Below, in pieces: positions 30,893-41,787 of a DNA stretch of 64,000 nt. The translations under genes were made by a program, and so were the position numbers. The stretch is taken from positions 1,312,355 through 1,376,354 of the forward strand of contig NC_018261.1 in NCBI RefSeq assembly GCF_000227135.1. The letters are read 5' to 3'. Within the stretch, counting starts at the first letter, position 1, and the number at the start of each line of letters is the position of its first letter. A model generated the notes under the pieces. The model saw only the letters and a list, made by a program, of their open reading frames with translations. It had not been told where the DNA came from and ran no database searches. This DNA is from Leishmania donovani (lineage: Eukaryota; Euglenozoa; Kinetoplastea; Trypanosomatida; Trypanosomatidae).

Positions 30893-33079
30893 ATGTACTT
30901 TTGTTGTAATGACACCTTCTTGACGTCATTCGCCTTGGACACCCTGCTCAGCAAACTGGTCGCCGAGGTATGCGAGAAGCGGCCAGTTAGCTCTCGCCAA
31001 GTGCTGGAGCTGATGCGGGAGGCGCTCGAGACGCAGAAGATGCAGCAGTGGTACTACTCCGAGACAGTCCGCTCCTTCAACGACGCCGTCAACTCGCTCA
31101 GCCGCCGCGGCTTCCCGCTTCAGATGGCGTGTCCTCTGTACTTTCGCATCCCACAAGAAGACGGCGGTGTGCACGAGTTGTTCCGCTACGGCTCAGAAAT
31201 CGCGGTAACACCGAACAACTACGACCATTTTGAGCTCATGCTCAAGCGGTACCAAGCTGTCGTGAACGGCGAGCTGTCGCAGGAAGGCTACTACGACGCC
31301 GTGCGCCACCTGCTCCCCATCAGTGCCCACTGCAATTTATTGAACTCTAGCTACACACCCATCATCAATTTTCTGCAAGAGTGTCTACTGAACCCGCGCT
31401 CGCAGTGGGCCATCCAATCGTCCTCGGTGTGGGATCAGCTGGGGGTCACGTACGCCGTGCCATTTGCCGGGAGACTCTTCGCGGTCGACCCGACCAAACC
31501 CGTAACAGCCCTTGTGCCTTTCGAGGACGCCAACCGCTATGTGGAGATGGCCAGTGAGCGCTGCAGAACACTCAGCAGCCTTCTGACCACTGGCGCGTCG
31601 CTTAATGTGGTGCGCAGGGCAGCTGCTGCCGCCGCGTCGCCGCCCTCGGCGTCACCTGGGCGCGCAGCGGTCATATCGGCGCCGCCCACCATCACCGTGG
31701 CCAGCAGCGCCGCCACAAGTGAGGAAGCGAGGCCGTGGGAAGCGTTTGAGGCCATCGGCCTGCGCCCCGAGGTGTTCGGCGACATGTCGCCAGCTGAGAT
31801 CGAATTTTGGAAGTACATCCTTCGACTGCGGCAGTCGCCTTCGCAGATCCACGACATCTCCTTTCACTTAGAATTTGGGCCGCACCACATGGACCTCAAA
31901 GAGAACGGCCGCTTTATTCCTGTGACGCGGCTGAACCTGAATCAGTTCATCCAGGCGGTCGTGGCGAAGCAAGACGAGGTGCACAGGTACATCAATGAAG
32001 TTGCCCTCGGAACGCCAACGCACAGCAACACGTCCAGGGGCGCAGGAGGGGGAGGGGAGGGGTCCGCGGGCCCACCTCCGCCCCCAGTGGCGGCCTCTAA
32101 CACAGCGGCCACACAGCTGACGCCGCCACCGCAACAGGATATCAAAATCCCAGCGCAGCCGCCACCACGCACAGTCGGATCTGAGGCGGCCTCCGCGGTC
32201 GGCCACACACAAAGCGAAGCGCACCGTGGCAACGAGGCGCACCTCACGCTGCGCGACGTAGACTCAACGGTGGTGCGTTCTATCATGGAACTGCGCTCGC
32301 AGTATCAGCTCGGCCGGCTGACGAAGACAGAGTTGAATGCGCGGCAGCTGCGTTTTTGCCTGCCCTGCCACGATGGTGTCTACAACCTTATACCGAATGG
32401 TCGGCACATCCAAGTGGCAACAGGCAACATTGGCATCTTCCTCCAGTACGTTGAGGAAGAAAGGAAACGTGTGGAGGCTTTATCTGGTGGCAAGGCAGAG
32501 GACAGCGCAGCACGCGCTTGCTCGCACTCTGCCGAAGCGACGACGGGCGGAATCAGGTCCTTAAGCGTCATGCAACGCGACCGCGAGCGTGTCTACGGTA
32601 CAGTGGAGGAAGCAGACGCCGATGTAGGGTACTGGACAGACAAGAACTTGCTTGACATTTGGACCTACGAGTGCACGACAGAGTGCTTGTTGAAGTCGAG
32701 CATGTCTCCAGAAGAAATAGTGCGGCAGACACAGCTACAATGGGACACGAACTTCCTTAGTAGCAAGGACTGCCCCTACGCGAATGCGTCAGAAGATGGG
32801 TGTGTCATCCTGCCCAAGGACGTCAAGACGTATCTTCGGCTCTTGCGTAGACGCCTACAGTCCATTCGATTGGCAATCTTAGATGCGGGCAAGTACCCTC
32901 AAGAGCCATCCGAGTGGGATGTTGCAGAGTGGGATGTGGTTACTCCGTCTACGCCGCCAGTGGAGCTCGAGATCCCGGCAAGCGTTCACGCCCTCACGTC
33001 CACGCCCGAGAATCTTAACATGTTCTCACCTACACACAATACCGGTGGTCTTTTGGCACCGTCGCAGTCACTTAATTTG
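30893..33079 (+). CDS. Unknown protein built from HECT N-lobe-like repeats, 729 aa
   Basis: The 728-729-residue product starts at the first ATG after an A-rich leader; the upstream codons are non-coding in character. I see at least three clear copies of one short motif, ELFRYGSEIAVTPNN (95-109), DLKENGRFIPVTRLN (334-348) and NLIPNGRHIQVATGN (498-512), each followed by a helix of about 20 residues. Weaker copies may exist near 185-225 and 575-665. The motif matches the segment of HECT ubiquitin-ligase N-lobes that reads D/E-L-x-P-x-G-x-x-I-x-V-T-x-x-N (from memory of NEDD4-type proteins). The copy near 498 is also preceded by LRFCLPCHDG, like the HECT strand before it. No HECT C-lobe with its catalytic cysteine is visible, so ligase activity is unlikely. 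Pro/Gly/Ala-rich linkers separate the repeats. The last 20 residues share FSPTHxTGGLLAP with the paralogue at 36255. Confidence 0.85.
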
Positions 33080-33919
33080 TAGATGATGCGATGCATTTCC
33101 GTTCTGCGTGAGGTTTTTGAGAATGGCACCGTCTTTTGTTTTGCATTGCCCCACCTTTTCTTTTCGTTTTTTTTGGTTCTTCTTCGCGTGAGTGGGTCTG
33201 TACTGTTTCCCGTATTATGGCGTGTGACGTTGTTTTTTTTTTTTTTGTTTTCTTCCAGTGGGTGTGGGTGTGTTTTTCTTGGGGGGCGGCGGTGTTCCGT
33301 CTCATCATCAGTCCATGCCTCACATACGCTATCAGAATCACTATAGTACGTCCTTCTCTTCCCCTCCCTCCTTTCCTCCCTTATGCCTCTTCTACATGTT
33401 CTCTCTCCCATCCCCGTCTCCATCCCATCCCATCTCCCGACCTACTAGACTCTTGTTTTGGGTAATTCTGTGGTCTTCTTCGCTCTGCCCAAACCATCGC
33501 TTTTCAGTTTTCTGTGTCATCTTGCGTGTGGGTCTCTTGCACCACCCCTTTTTTTTTCGTTGTTTTATTTTGTTGTTTCCTGTGGATTTTTCACCGTTTG
33601 GCTGCCCTCCTCGTCCTCCTCCTAACCCGCCACTTGCGTGTGTGTGTGTGTGTGCTTGTGTGTGTGTGTAACCTGTCGAACGTGTATCTCTTTTTGATTT
33701 CGCTTCTTGTTTGTTTCTTTGTGGTCTCTGTCGGGTGTTTAGCTCTTTTTTTTTTGCTTCGGCTATCTGTGTTTTTCGCTTTCTTGACTTTCTCCGTTCG
33801 AGTTCTCCTGCCTAGCACTGGTCCCTCTTTCTGATCACTTCTCTGTTTCTCCACCACTACCACATACACACCTGCGTCTCCTTTTTTTCCATTGCCGCGG
33901 TCTTCATTCAAACTGAGCT

Positions 33920-33920
33920 A

Positions 33921-33948
<28 letters not shown>
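33920..33948 (+). repeat. (TG)n microsatellite
   Basis: Uninterrupted TG dinucleotides for about 28 nt, among the longest TG runs in the window, in the 3' UTR side of the spacer. Confidence 0.9.
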
Positions 33949-33951
<3 letters not shown>

Positions 33952-34241
33952 GGGCTTTTTCTTCGTGTGCATGCCTTGCGATGTGTGCTTTTTTTTCCTT
34001 GCGCGTTGCTTTCCTCTTTTATCTTGGACTCTTTTTTTTTGGTGGTGTGTGTTTACGTCCACACTCATCTACAGAGCTACTCAAACGCGCATACGCCTAT
34101 ACGCACACAGCTGCAGGTCCCTGTCTCCCGTGCTGTCTGCCAATGTCTCTTTTCTTTCTTACTGCACCTCCTTCTTTTCCGATTATGCTCCCTCGCTTTA
34201 GGACAGACGATATACGCAGACTAAACTTTTTTTGTGGAGAG

Positions 34242-34262
34242 AGGGAAGGGAAGGGAAGGGAA
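34242..34262 (+). repeat. (GGGAA)n purine repeat
   Basis: Four successive GGGAA units inside a longer all-purine stretch (34236-34282), about 150 nt before the SIDER fragment. Confidence 0.85.
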
Positions 34263-34407
34263 GGAAGAAGGGGGAGGGGGGCGGAAGCGCACAGTTTTGA
34301 CTTCGTTGTTTCATACAGTGTTTCTTTTGTTGTTGGAGTGCGCTCTTCGGCTTTCTGTTCACTTTTTAGTTTTCTTGATTCCTCTGCGGCCCTGATGAAA
34401 GGAGACA

Positions 34408-34672
34408 CACCTCAGAGTGCATCACATGTCCGGGTCCAGTACCCCCCCCAAAAAAAAAAAACTCTGTGTGTGTGTGTGTGGAGAAGCCGAGCAGCCCCCC
34501 TCCCCTCCCCATCCCTTGCCAAATGCCGAACAACTTGTGGTGATACCAAGGTCAGGTGCGTGCGATCCGGGGAGTTCAGAGTGATTTATCGCCACTGACG
34601 TCGGCGTTGAGGTCGTGGATGGCGTGGCATCGGAGCGACCTGCGGCACCACACACACTTGTAGGCCCCATGT
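34408..34672 (+). mobile_element. Truncated SIDER-type retroposon (5' half)
   Basis: It begins with a diverged CCTCAGAGTGCATCAC block, then GGGTCCAGTAC, CCAAATGCCGAAC and GGATGGCGTGGCATCGGAGC near 34617. After GGCACCACACACACTTGTAG the similarity to the full elements at 24834 and 47151 stops, so the 3' half is missing. The A-run at 34450-34460 looks like a later expansion. Sense orientation. Confidence 0.75.
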
Positions 34673-36155
34673 TGAAAAGGAGAAAACAAAAACTGAGAAG
34701 AGAAACGGGAAAAGGGCGCGCACCTTTTCTCCTGCAACGTCCAACTCAAGGCTCTCGCTCTCTTGCGCATCAACCGTCTGCTCCGAAATGAAGGCTAATT
34801 GCGGAAAGGAGTGCAAATGGCACGAGTACGTTTCCCATTAGCGCGCATGGCGCGGGATGAACGTTTATGAGCTCCTCTGGAAAGCATTGAGGAGCGCTGT
34901 ATAACAAGGAAAAGTGTTTTCTTCCTCTCCCTTTCCCCGTAGGCATCCTCCTGACCTGCGCCTTACTCTTCCAGCGCAAGCCGCGCCAGGTCTCCCCTCT
35001 CGTCTCGGCGATAAGAAAAACAAAAATATGTGAACCCCATGGCTTTTGTATGTCATGCCTAGCACAACCCCTCTTTCTCCTTTCCACTCCTTTGCTCGTT
35101 TTCGCGGCGTCTATTCGCGTCAATTTCACGATCTTCACCCCACCTCCTCTCGCCCACCCACCCACCCACCCCCTCCTTACCATCGCTATCAATCTCCACA
35201 AATCGCGAATACGCAACTTCTCTCGTGCGCCGACATCGGCATCCACAATCATAGCAACTCGCGTATCGTTGCTTTACTAGTGCGCTCAGTGCTTCTCACT
35301 CCCTCCAGCCTCCTCCTCTCTCCGTGCCAACGCTGGTGCGTGTTTTGCATAGAGCTACCGCTTTTCTCTCCTCCTGCACATTTTTGTTGTTGTTGTCTAT
35401 TGTTATTTATTTGTGTTTGTGCGTTCTTTGTTTCTGCGCATACCCCTCTCGTTGGTGATTAGCGTGTCTGCCCCCGAGTTTGAAAGTGGGTAGTCTTGGT
35501 CTACAGACACAGTGGCAAGCTTGTTGCACGTGGCACTGTGGACGTGTCTGTGTTTGTCAGCCGTCTTATTCGCCTCGACTACAGCAACGGGGCGTTTGCG
35601 CTCTTCCGTCCGCGTCCTCTTTCCATCCCTCCCGCCCTCCTCCTCATCTCGCGTTCTTTTTTTCCCTTCTCTGACCGTCAAGTGTTGTCGTCTTTCACCC
35701 GATCTCGTCGAATCGTTGGCGCTGAGCTGCCCGCTCTCTTCGCCTTTAGACAGTCGCTCTCGTTTTTTTTGCTTCTCTTCTGGTCGTGGAAGTAGCAATA
35801 CGCAGGAGCGAAAAAAGGGAAGAAAGTGCCGACGTCCTCAACACGCAGGGGCGTACCACTCTCCGATTTTTTTTCCTCTTTCGTCACAAGTTTGATAGCC
35901 GTCACGGCGCTCGTTTTCTCTCGCTGATTAGCCGCACAGATGTAAGAAAAGCGGTGATCATTGTGTGTTTCAGGAAAGTGATCCAGCCTCTGCTTGCCGC
36001 TGTCTTGTGCGCGCCAGTGCACGTGTGTTTTATACGCTATCATCTCTTGTCTTCCCTCTCTGATTGGCCTTTGTTCTTTTCTCCAAAGTCTAAGGTGACG
36101 GAGAGCATCCGACGGAAAACAAAAAAGAAGAATCTTTTTTTTTTTCGCGCTCCTT

Positions 36156-36157
36156 AG
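36156..36157 (+). promoter_or_regulatory. Predicted spliced-leader acceptor AG
   Basis: A 13-nt T-run and CT-rich sequence at 36133-36155 end in TTAG. No other ATG occurs between here and the ATG at 36255, giving a 97-nt 5' UTR that contains a TG run. This is one of the clearest acceptor contexts in the window. Confidence 0.55.
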
Positions 36158-36254
36158 CCTGGCGCGGCGTGTGTGTGTGTGTGTGTGGGCACCGCTTGAA
36201 GGAGGTGGAACACTGGGCTAGTCTTTCTTGTTTGTTTTCATTTGTGTACCTTTC

Positions 36255-37217
36255 ATGAACGAGGCAGCGCCCTTTTGTGTGGCTCCGCAGACGTGGCAGG
36301 GCGGCCTCGCTCGCTACCCTGCTAGTCAGTCGCATGTCTGGAACAACAACATAATTCTTCAGCCGGAAGACATTGATGTGGAAGTGTTCAATGCCATGTG
36401 CCAAGTGGAGAATCAATACAACAAGAACGAAATCAGCGTCGAGGACTTCGAGATGCTCCAGCTGACGTTCTGTCTCTTCACGGTGAACCAGTCATGCTAC
36501 GACTTGATCCCGAACGGGCGTGAAATCCGTGTTACGCAGGCGAACGCCTTCGAGTTCTTCCAGCGTGTTCACGCTGCCTACGATAATCTGAAGCAGAGGC
36601 CGGCTTTGAACCAACCAACCCAGTCGAGCCCTCGCCCACGACTCCGCACATCAGGAGCGCGGTTGCGCCTCACCGGTCAAGACACAGACAGCCTAGAGTG
36701 GATTCGGTGGACTGCGCAGAACGACCCAGCTGCGCTTGCCTTTCATCCAGACGAACCGCTACGCTGGGCAGTCGTACCGCGCGGTCGCGACTTTATGATT
36801 CGCGTGCAGCCAGAGGGAGAGAACACGTTTGTCGACCCGAACCACCTCACCCTCTTTCTCGACATGCTGGCCGTCTTGCTGACCGAGATCGAGCGCGCCA
36901 TCTCCGTGTTCGGCTACTACCCGCCCAACTGCGTATCAGCCGCCCCCGTCGAGTGCGCTGACGAGTATTCTATTTGCACCTCACACTCGACTCGCGCGAC
37001 TCGCTTACCCTTTCCGTCGCAGCGCGTCAACAGCCGTGGGCGCTCGGCATTGCACAAGTTCGCGATGTCAGTCACCGCAGCAGCAGCAGCCACGGAGCAG
37101 AATCGCAGGACCGTATGCCGTGCCTCATCGGCAGACCTAGAGAATCAGCGTGCACTCTTCTCCCCCACTCACGACACCGGCGGCCTGCTAGCGCCTTTCC
37201 AAGAATGGAACGTGTAG
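36255..37217 (+). CDS. Short paralogue with a HECT N-lobe-like motif, 320 aa
   Basis: The 320-residue product starts at the first ATG after a clear acceptor. Residues 39-115 contain LTFCLFTVNQSCYDLIP followed by NGREIRVTQAN, with the core motif at 83-97, then a helix. This is the same HECT N-lobe-like unit as in the 729-aa neighbour, preceded by a helix ending EISVEDFEMLQ. A second, weak unit may lie at about 145-215 (PRGRDFMIRVQPEG...FVDPNHLTLFLDML). The C-terminal 20 residues contain FSPTHDTGGLLAP, nearly identical to the neighbour's tail. No catalytic cysteine lobe is present. The two genes most likely arose by duplication with gain or loss of repeat units. Residues 225-300 are Ser/Arg/Ala-rich and probably flexible. 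Function unknown. Confidence 0.85.
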   Translation: MNEAAPFCVAPQTWQGGLARYPASQSHVWNNNIILQPEDIDVEVFNAMCQVENQYNKNEISVEDFEMLQLTFCLFTVNQSCYDLIPNGREIRVTQANAFEFFQRVHAAYDNLKQRPALNQPTQSSPRPRLRTSGARLRLTGQDTDSLEWIRWTAQNDPAALAFHPDEPLRWAVVPRGRDFMIRVQPEGENTFVDPNHLTLFLDMLAVLLTEIERAISVFGYYPPNCVSAAPVECADEYSICTSHSTRATRLPFPSQRVNSRGRSALHKFAMSVTAAAAATEQNRRTVCRASSADLENQRALFSPTHDTGGLLAPFQEWNV

Positions 37218-40200
37218 CAGTGTGGCAGAGTAGCACGCGCTGCAGAGCATGGAGTGAAAGAGTCACTTTGAGCTACTCATTGAGCTGCGTCTATGAGGGC
37301 AGGCGGGGGGGGGGGAGGTGTCTTCTATGGCGATCCTCACCTATCTTCCTCCCCCTTCCCCTTCTTCCTGATGACCATGCAGCGTTACTACGCCTTCTGC
37401 TTCTCTTTCTTGCTTTTGCATTGCCCTCTCTCGGCCTGTGTGCTTGTTTTGTTCTCTTTCAGCTCCCCCTTTTCTCCCGTTTTTGTTTCTGCACACACAC
37501 CTGTTTCTGTGTGTGTGTGTGTGTGCATGTGTGTGTGCGTGTGCGTGCAGGTGTGTTTCTTCGAGCCTTCATGTTGTTGTTCATTTCCTTTGCATGTATC
37601 TCTGCTACCGCCTTCTTTTCCGTTCTTGGCATTTCTTTTTTTTTTTTCTGTGGTGTGTGTTCTGCGGCTCCTTGTGCTTTTGCCTCTCCTCTCGCCACGT
37701 CATTAGATTCACTTGTCTTCTTTGTCACCACTCCGAGTGGCTCCCTCACCTTACCTTGTCCCTCAAACAACCGCCATCACAACATCTTCTGAGCTCCTTT
37801 GGTATTCTCGCTCTTCTTATACACAGGAAAGAAACGCAGATCTCGAAGGGTTGGGGGTGGGGTGGTAAGGGAGCGGGATTAGGCTGTGTTGTTGTTTTCG
37901 TGCTTCTGTAAGCCTCTGCTCTCTCTCCCCCTCTATCGCCTTCTCCCTCCCTTCGGCTATCTCTCTCTCTATTTTCTTATTTTGGCGCGTATCAGTTTGA
38001 TCACGGTTTTGCCTCTCGTTGTTCTGTCTTTTAGAGCTCGCTTTCGTATTTGTGTGTGTGTGTGTGTGTTTGTGTAGATGTGTGTATCAGCATGCCCCTT
38101 CTCGTGTCCTTCTCTCTATGATCATGTTGCCCCTTACGCCACTTCCTGTTTCGCTCTCTTCTGCGCTTTTTGTTTTCCTGTTTTCGTTGCGCTCCCTATG
38201 ATTTCGTCTTGTACTACTGTGTGTGTGTGTGCGTGTGTCTTTCGGAACGCGAATCGTTTGTGATACGCCTGCAAGTACGGCGCTGTAACATAGTGCTTCT
38301 CCGGTCGCCTTCACCTCCCGCCCCCGGTACCCCATTTTCGGATTCTTCATTCCATTTTTTTTTCGTCGTTTGAGTGTTCCCCTTTGTGCATGAATGCGTG
38401 TTTTGTTTGTTTTCGGCGGGGGTGCGCCTCATATACGACGGACATTAGTGTGTGCGTGTATTCGCGCATGCGAGTTCGCGATCCAGTTATACACGGTTGG
38501 CGTCTCTACGGCTCTCTCAACACCGCCGGCGGTACCTCCTTGTCATCCTCACCGCTGTTTGGGAGGGAAAGACAGCGAGTCTGTGTGTGTGAGTGTGTCT
38601 GTTCGCATGTGACGTGAGACGCACTAGTCCTTTGTTTTTTGCGCCCTCCCCTGGTTGGCAGTCTCGTCTTTCCCTGTCCCGTACGGCTCATTGTATGCAC
38701 GTTTTTTTTTCTTCCTCGGCTTTTGTTTTTTTTCGTGGTTGTCGCTGTTTTTCCCCCCTTGTCGCGCAATAGAAAAGGGCTGTGCTGGCGACGGCGGTCT
38801 CACAGCAGGGTGTCGTTGCCTTTGCTCCCTCTCCGTTTCTATGCATCTCTCTTCCGATCGCGGTACGTTTGACATGGAGCGTGAAGCAAGGTGGTATTCG
38901 TGTGTTTCAGCGCTCTAATTTGCCTCCTGCAGTTTCTTGTGTTTTCGGGTTTCGCGTTGTTGAGACTACAGGAGCGTTTGCGCGCGCGTCTTGCGAAAGT
39001 GTCCTTGGCGTTTGGTTACACACTCGCCTCCCTCTCTCCTCCTCCCCCTCCTCTTCTCAGCCTTTCTCCGAGGCCCGCTTGACGCAAAGGACCCTTCTCT
39101 CCCTCTCCGCACACCCTCCCATGGCTCAGTCTCATCCGCTGCTTCTCTCCTTCTTCGCTGTCGGATCATGCATCGGCGCTCAGGTGGAGGTGCGCTTCAC
39201 ATACCCGAAGCACACACACACACGCGCGTAGAAAGAAGAGCGACAAGTGAGCAGCACCAGCCATGGAGAGAGGGCCAAGTAGGGCGCTGGAAACGCAGGC
39301 GAGTGAAACAGCGCAGCGGTAGCGGGGAGAGGTACGGCGCCGACGCTTACAGTCGAAAACGATCCATGCACCCCTTTTATTGTTCGTTTTCGCTGCCGTT
39401 TGTGTGTGGGCGCAGTGCGAAGGGAGGGAGGCATGAGGCAGCAAACAAAAAGTATCCTCAAAGGCCCCTGACTACCGCATAAGGAGCGACTGTAGCGCCG
39501 CTCGGGCCCTGTTGTGATCTGCATCGCTAGTCCGCATATGTGCACATGGGGACGTGTGAGGGGGCCGACTCAAGGCCCAAATTACACACACCGATATACT
39601 TACAAGGGGCTGCCGTGACCTGTTCCCGCTCCTTCTTTATTCGTTTTCGAGTCATCTTGCTCTTTTTCTACGAGTGCCTCGGTGTGTTTCACCTTTTTTT
39701 GTGTCTTGTCACTCTTTCTCTTCCCCCCTCCCTCCCGCGACGATTGTGGGCACTGCAGCGCGGCATCAGGGTCCAGTACCCACACACGCTCTGTGGGGTC
39801 GCCAACAGGCGGCGCAGGCTGCCCTCGGAGACGACGGACGGAGTCTTCCGTGTCAGCGGGCAGCTCAGTGCGGAAGAGACCTGCGGTCGTGGCCAGGGCT
39901 CTACTAGGTCACTACAAATCGTGTGGGCGATTCGGCAAGTATACGCATCCACCTACTGCTTTTTTTTCTGCTTTCGCTGCGTTGCGGTGATGTCGAGCGT
40001 AATCCTGGACTGCACGTGTGCCTTGCGCGGTGGGATGGCAATGGGCTGAACGACGCCAGGCAGTGTTCGTCGGCCCGGCTGCTGGACATGGCCGTGGTGC
40101 AACTGAGGTAGGAGAAGTGTGGTTGTGTTTGAGTATATTTTCGCGCTTGTCTGTGGTTGGATGATACGTTGAGAAGGATTCCGTTGCGCCTTTTTTGCCC

Positions 40201-41787
40201 CAGACATTTGCGTGCCTTGTGAGCGTCGTGCCGCCGTGGGTGATGTTGCTGTCTGTAAAGCCGCTTTGTGACTTTTACTGCGGCTTTTCTGACCGGCGTA
40301 CATGATTCATCGTTGACAACCTCCTTCCCACGCGCATCCCTGTTGGTGTGGGTGGATGTTGATCTTCTTTTGTTTGAGCCCTCGTCTTTATTTTGTTTTT
40401 TTTTTCACCTGTCTTCCCTCCTCCTCACCACTCCCGTCGAAATGTCCTTTAGCGTTTCGCGTGTGCTTGTGTGTATGTGTGTCTGTGTCTGTGTTTCATT
40501 CTTGGTTTTGTGTGTACTCCCTCATTTTTTTATTTGTCTCTGCCCTCCCCCCTCTCGTCTTCCTTCCTTCTTCCGCTGTCTCTTTCTATTCTTGTCGCTT
40601 TCCTCTGTTGCTCTTTTCTTTTCCTTCCCTCATGTTTTGTTTCTTTTCCACCCCACCCTACCTCACATCCTACACCCCCTCTTGCTCCCTCCCCATTCCG
40701 CCGGAGCTCCCATCAGACACAAGCTCCTTTCATCGGCACTCCATCTCCATCCTCTCTCTCTCGCTTTCTTTGCGTAATGTACGCTTCGGGCCTCCTGCTT
40801 CCCTTTATTGTGGACCTTTACCACCTTCTGTTTTCCTGGGCATCCTCTCGGGTGAATGAGTTGCTTTTGCATGTGTATGGTGTATGTGGGTGTTTTTGTG
40901 GGTGTCTGGATCTCTCCTCCCCCCCCCCCTTCGTGCTGTTGTGTGCTTTCGATGTTGTTGGGGTTTTCGATGGCTGTGTGCGCGTGGGCGCTCCGTTTGG
41001 TCTTTTCGATGTTCTCTCCCTTTTTACACGATAAATCTGCCCGCTTTTCCCTCCTCCTTTCTGGCCCAGTTGCTGGCGCCGTAAGTACGGCACCGAGGGG
41101 TGTCGAAGCCCCTCCAAGAACGAAAGACATCTGAAAGCCTCATCAGTAGTCTCATGCTCTGTATCCTTTCTATGTTTTGCTGTTGTTCTCTATCATCCTC
41201 ATGTCTAGTATGCCCTGCACTGTAGCCTTCTACCAGCTTCACCCTCTTGGTGTGTATAACGAGGTAGAGCGTGAGTGCCGTGACGCCGAAAGACGTGCAT
41301 CGAAGACCCCTCGACGCCACTGCTCTTACTCTCCTTCGAGCACCACACCGTTCGCACAGCAGCAATGGAGCTTATCCCTCCCAGGAAAGCGGTGCTGTCC
41401 TTCTCCCATGTCCTCTTTGTGTGTGCGTGCGTGTGTGGAGGATTGTCCATCTTGTGATGGTGTGAGGCGGTGGGAACGTAGCACGATTCTCAGATGCCCC
41501 TGCCCGCTCTTTCTCTCATTGATGAGGGAGATGAAATGAGCCTTTCCATCGCGCTCATACGACAGCCACACACGACTTCCTTCTCCCCCCTGCTCCCTCC
41601 CCCCTTCTCGCGCTTTCGCTTTCACCAACACCACCATCGCCGCTTTTTTCAATCCCCATTTCGTTGACGGGAGGTGGCGTCGGAGGCGACACAAGCGGAC
41701 ACTGTCTTTGTTCACTTCTCGCCGGCTCCGCACTGCGTCAGCATCCTCTTCCCACCCCCCCCCCCACACGCACACACGTACACCGTG
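37218..41787. other. 4.6-kb spacer with a retrotransposon relic
   Basis: No intact gene. Poly-G at 37306-37315, TG runs (37510-37526, 38050-38069, 38219-38231), poly-C at 40919-40928 and 41755-41765, and long T/C-rich blocks. The notable content is the 2A-bearing element at about 39751-40111. ORFs at 40268-40777 and 40356-40859 are T/C-rich UTR translations. Confidence 0.6.
39751..40111 (+). mobile_element. Relic of an ingi/L1Tc-type non-LTR retrotransposon (DIRE) with degenerate 2A peptide
   Basis: The left end, GGCATCAGGGTCCAGTACCC near 39762 then GCTCTGTGGGG near 39788, matches the 5' blocks of the SIDERs at 866, 34408 and 47151. About 160 nt on, one frame (39923-40111) encodes HLLLFFLLSLRCGDVERNPG followed by L. 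A leucine-rich stretch followed by RCGDVExNPG|P is the self-cleaving 2A peptide at the N-terminus of T. cruzi L1Tc. Next, with almost no gap, come RWDGNGL and DMAVVQLR, which resemble the WNxxGL and DIxxLQE motifs that open AP-type endonuclease domains. The frame has a stop just upstream (39905) and ends at 40111, there is no ATG, and the 2A proline is Leu, so it is dead. Confidence 0.75.

Larger units (their letters stand above)
33083..36254. other. 3.2-kb spacer between the two paralogues
   Basis: No gene I can support. Contents are T-runs (33232-33246 and others), a long TG run at 33920-33948, a GGGAA repeat at about 34242-34262, a truncated SIDER at about 34408-34672, and extensive T/C-rich sequence. 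ORFs at 33258-33671 and 33892-34598 read through these repeats. Confidence 0.6.
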
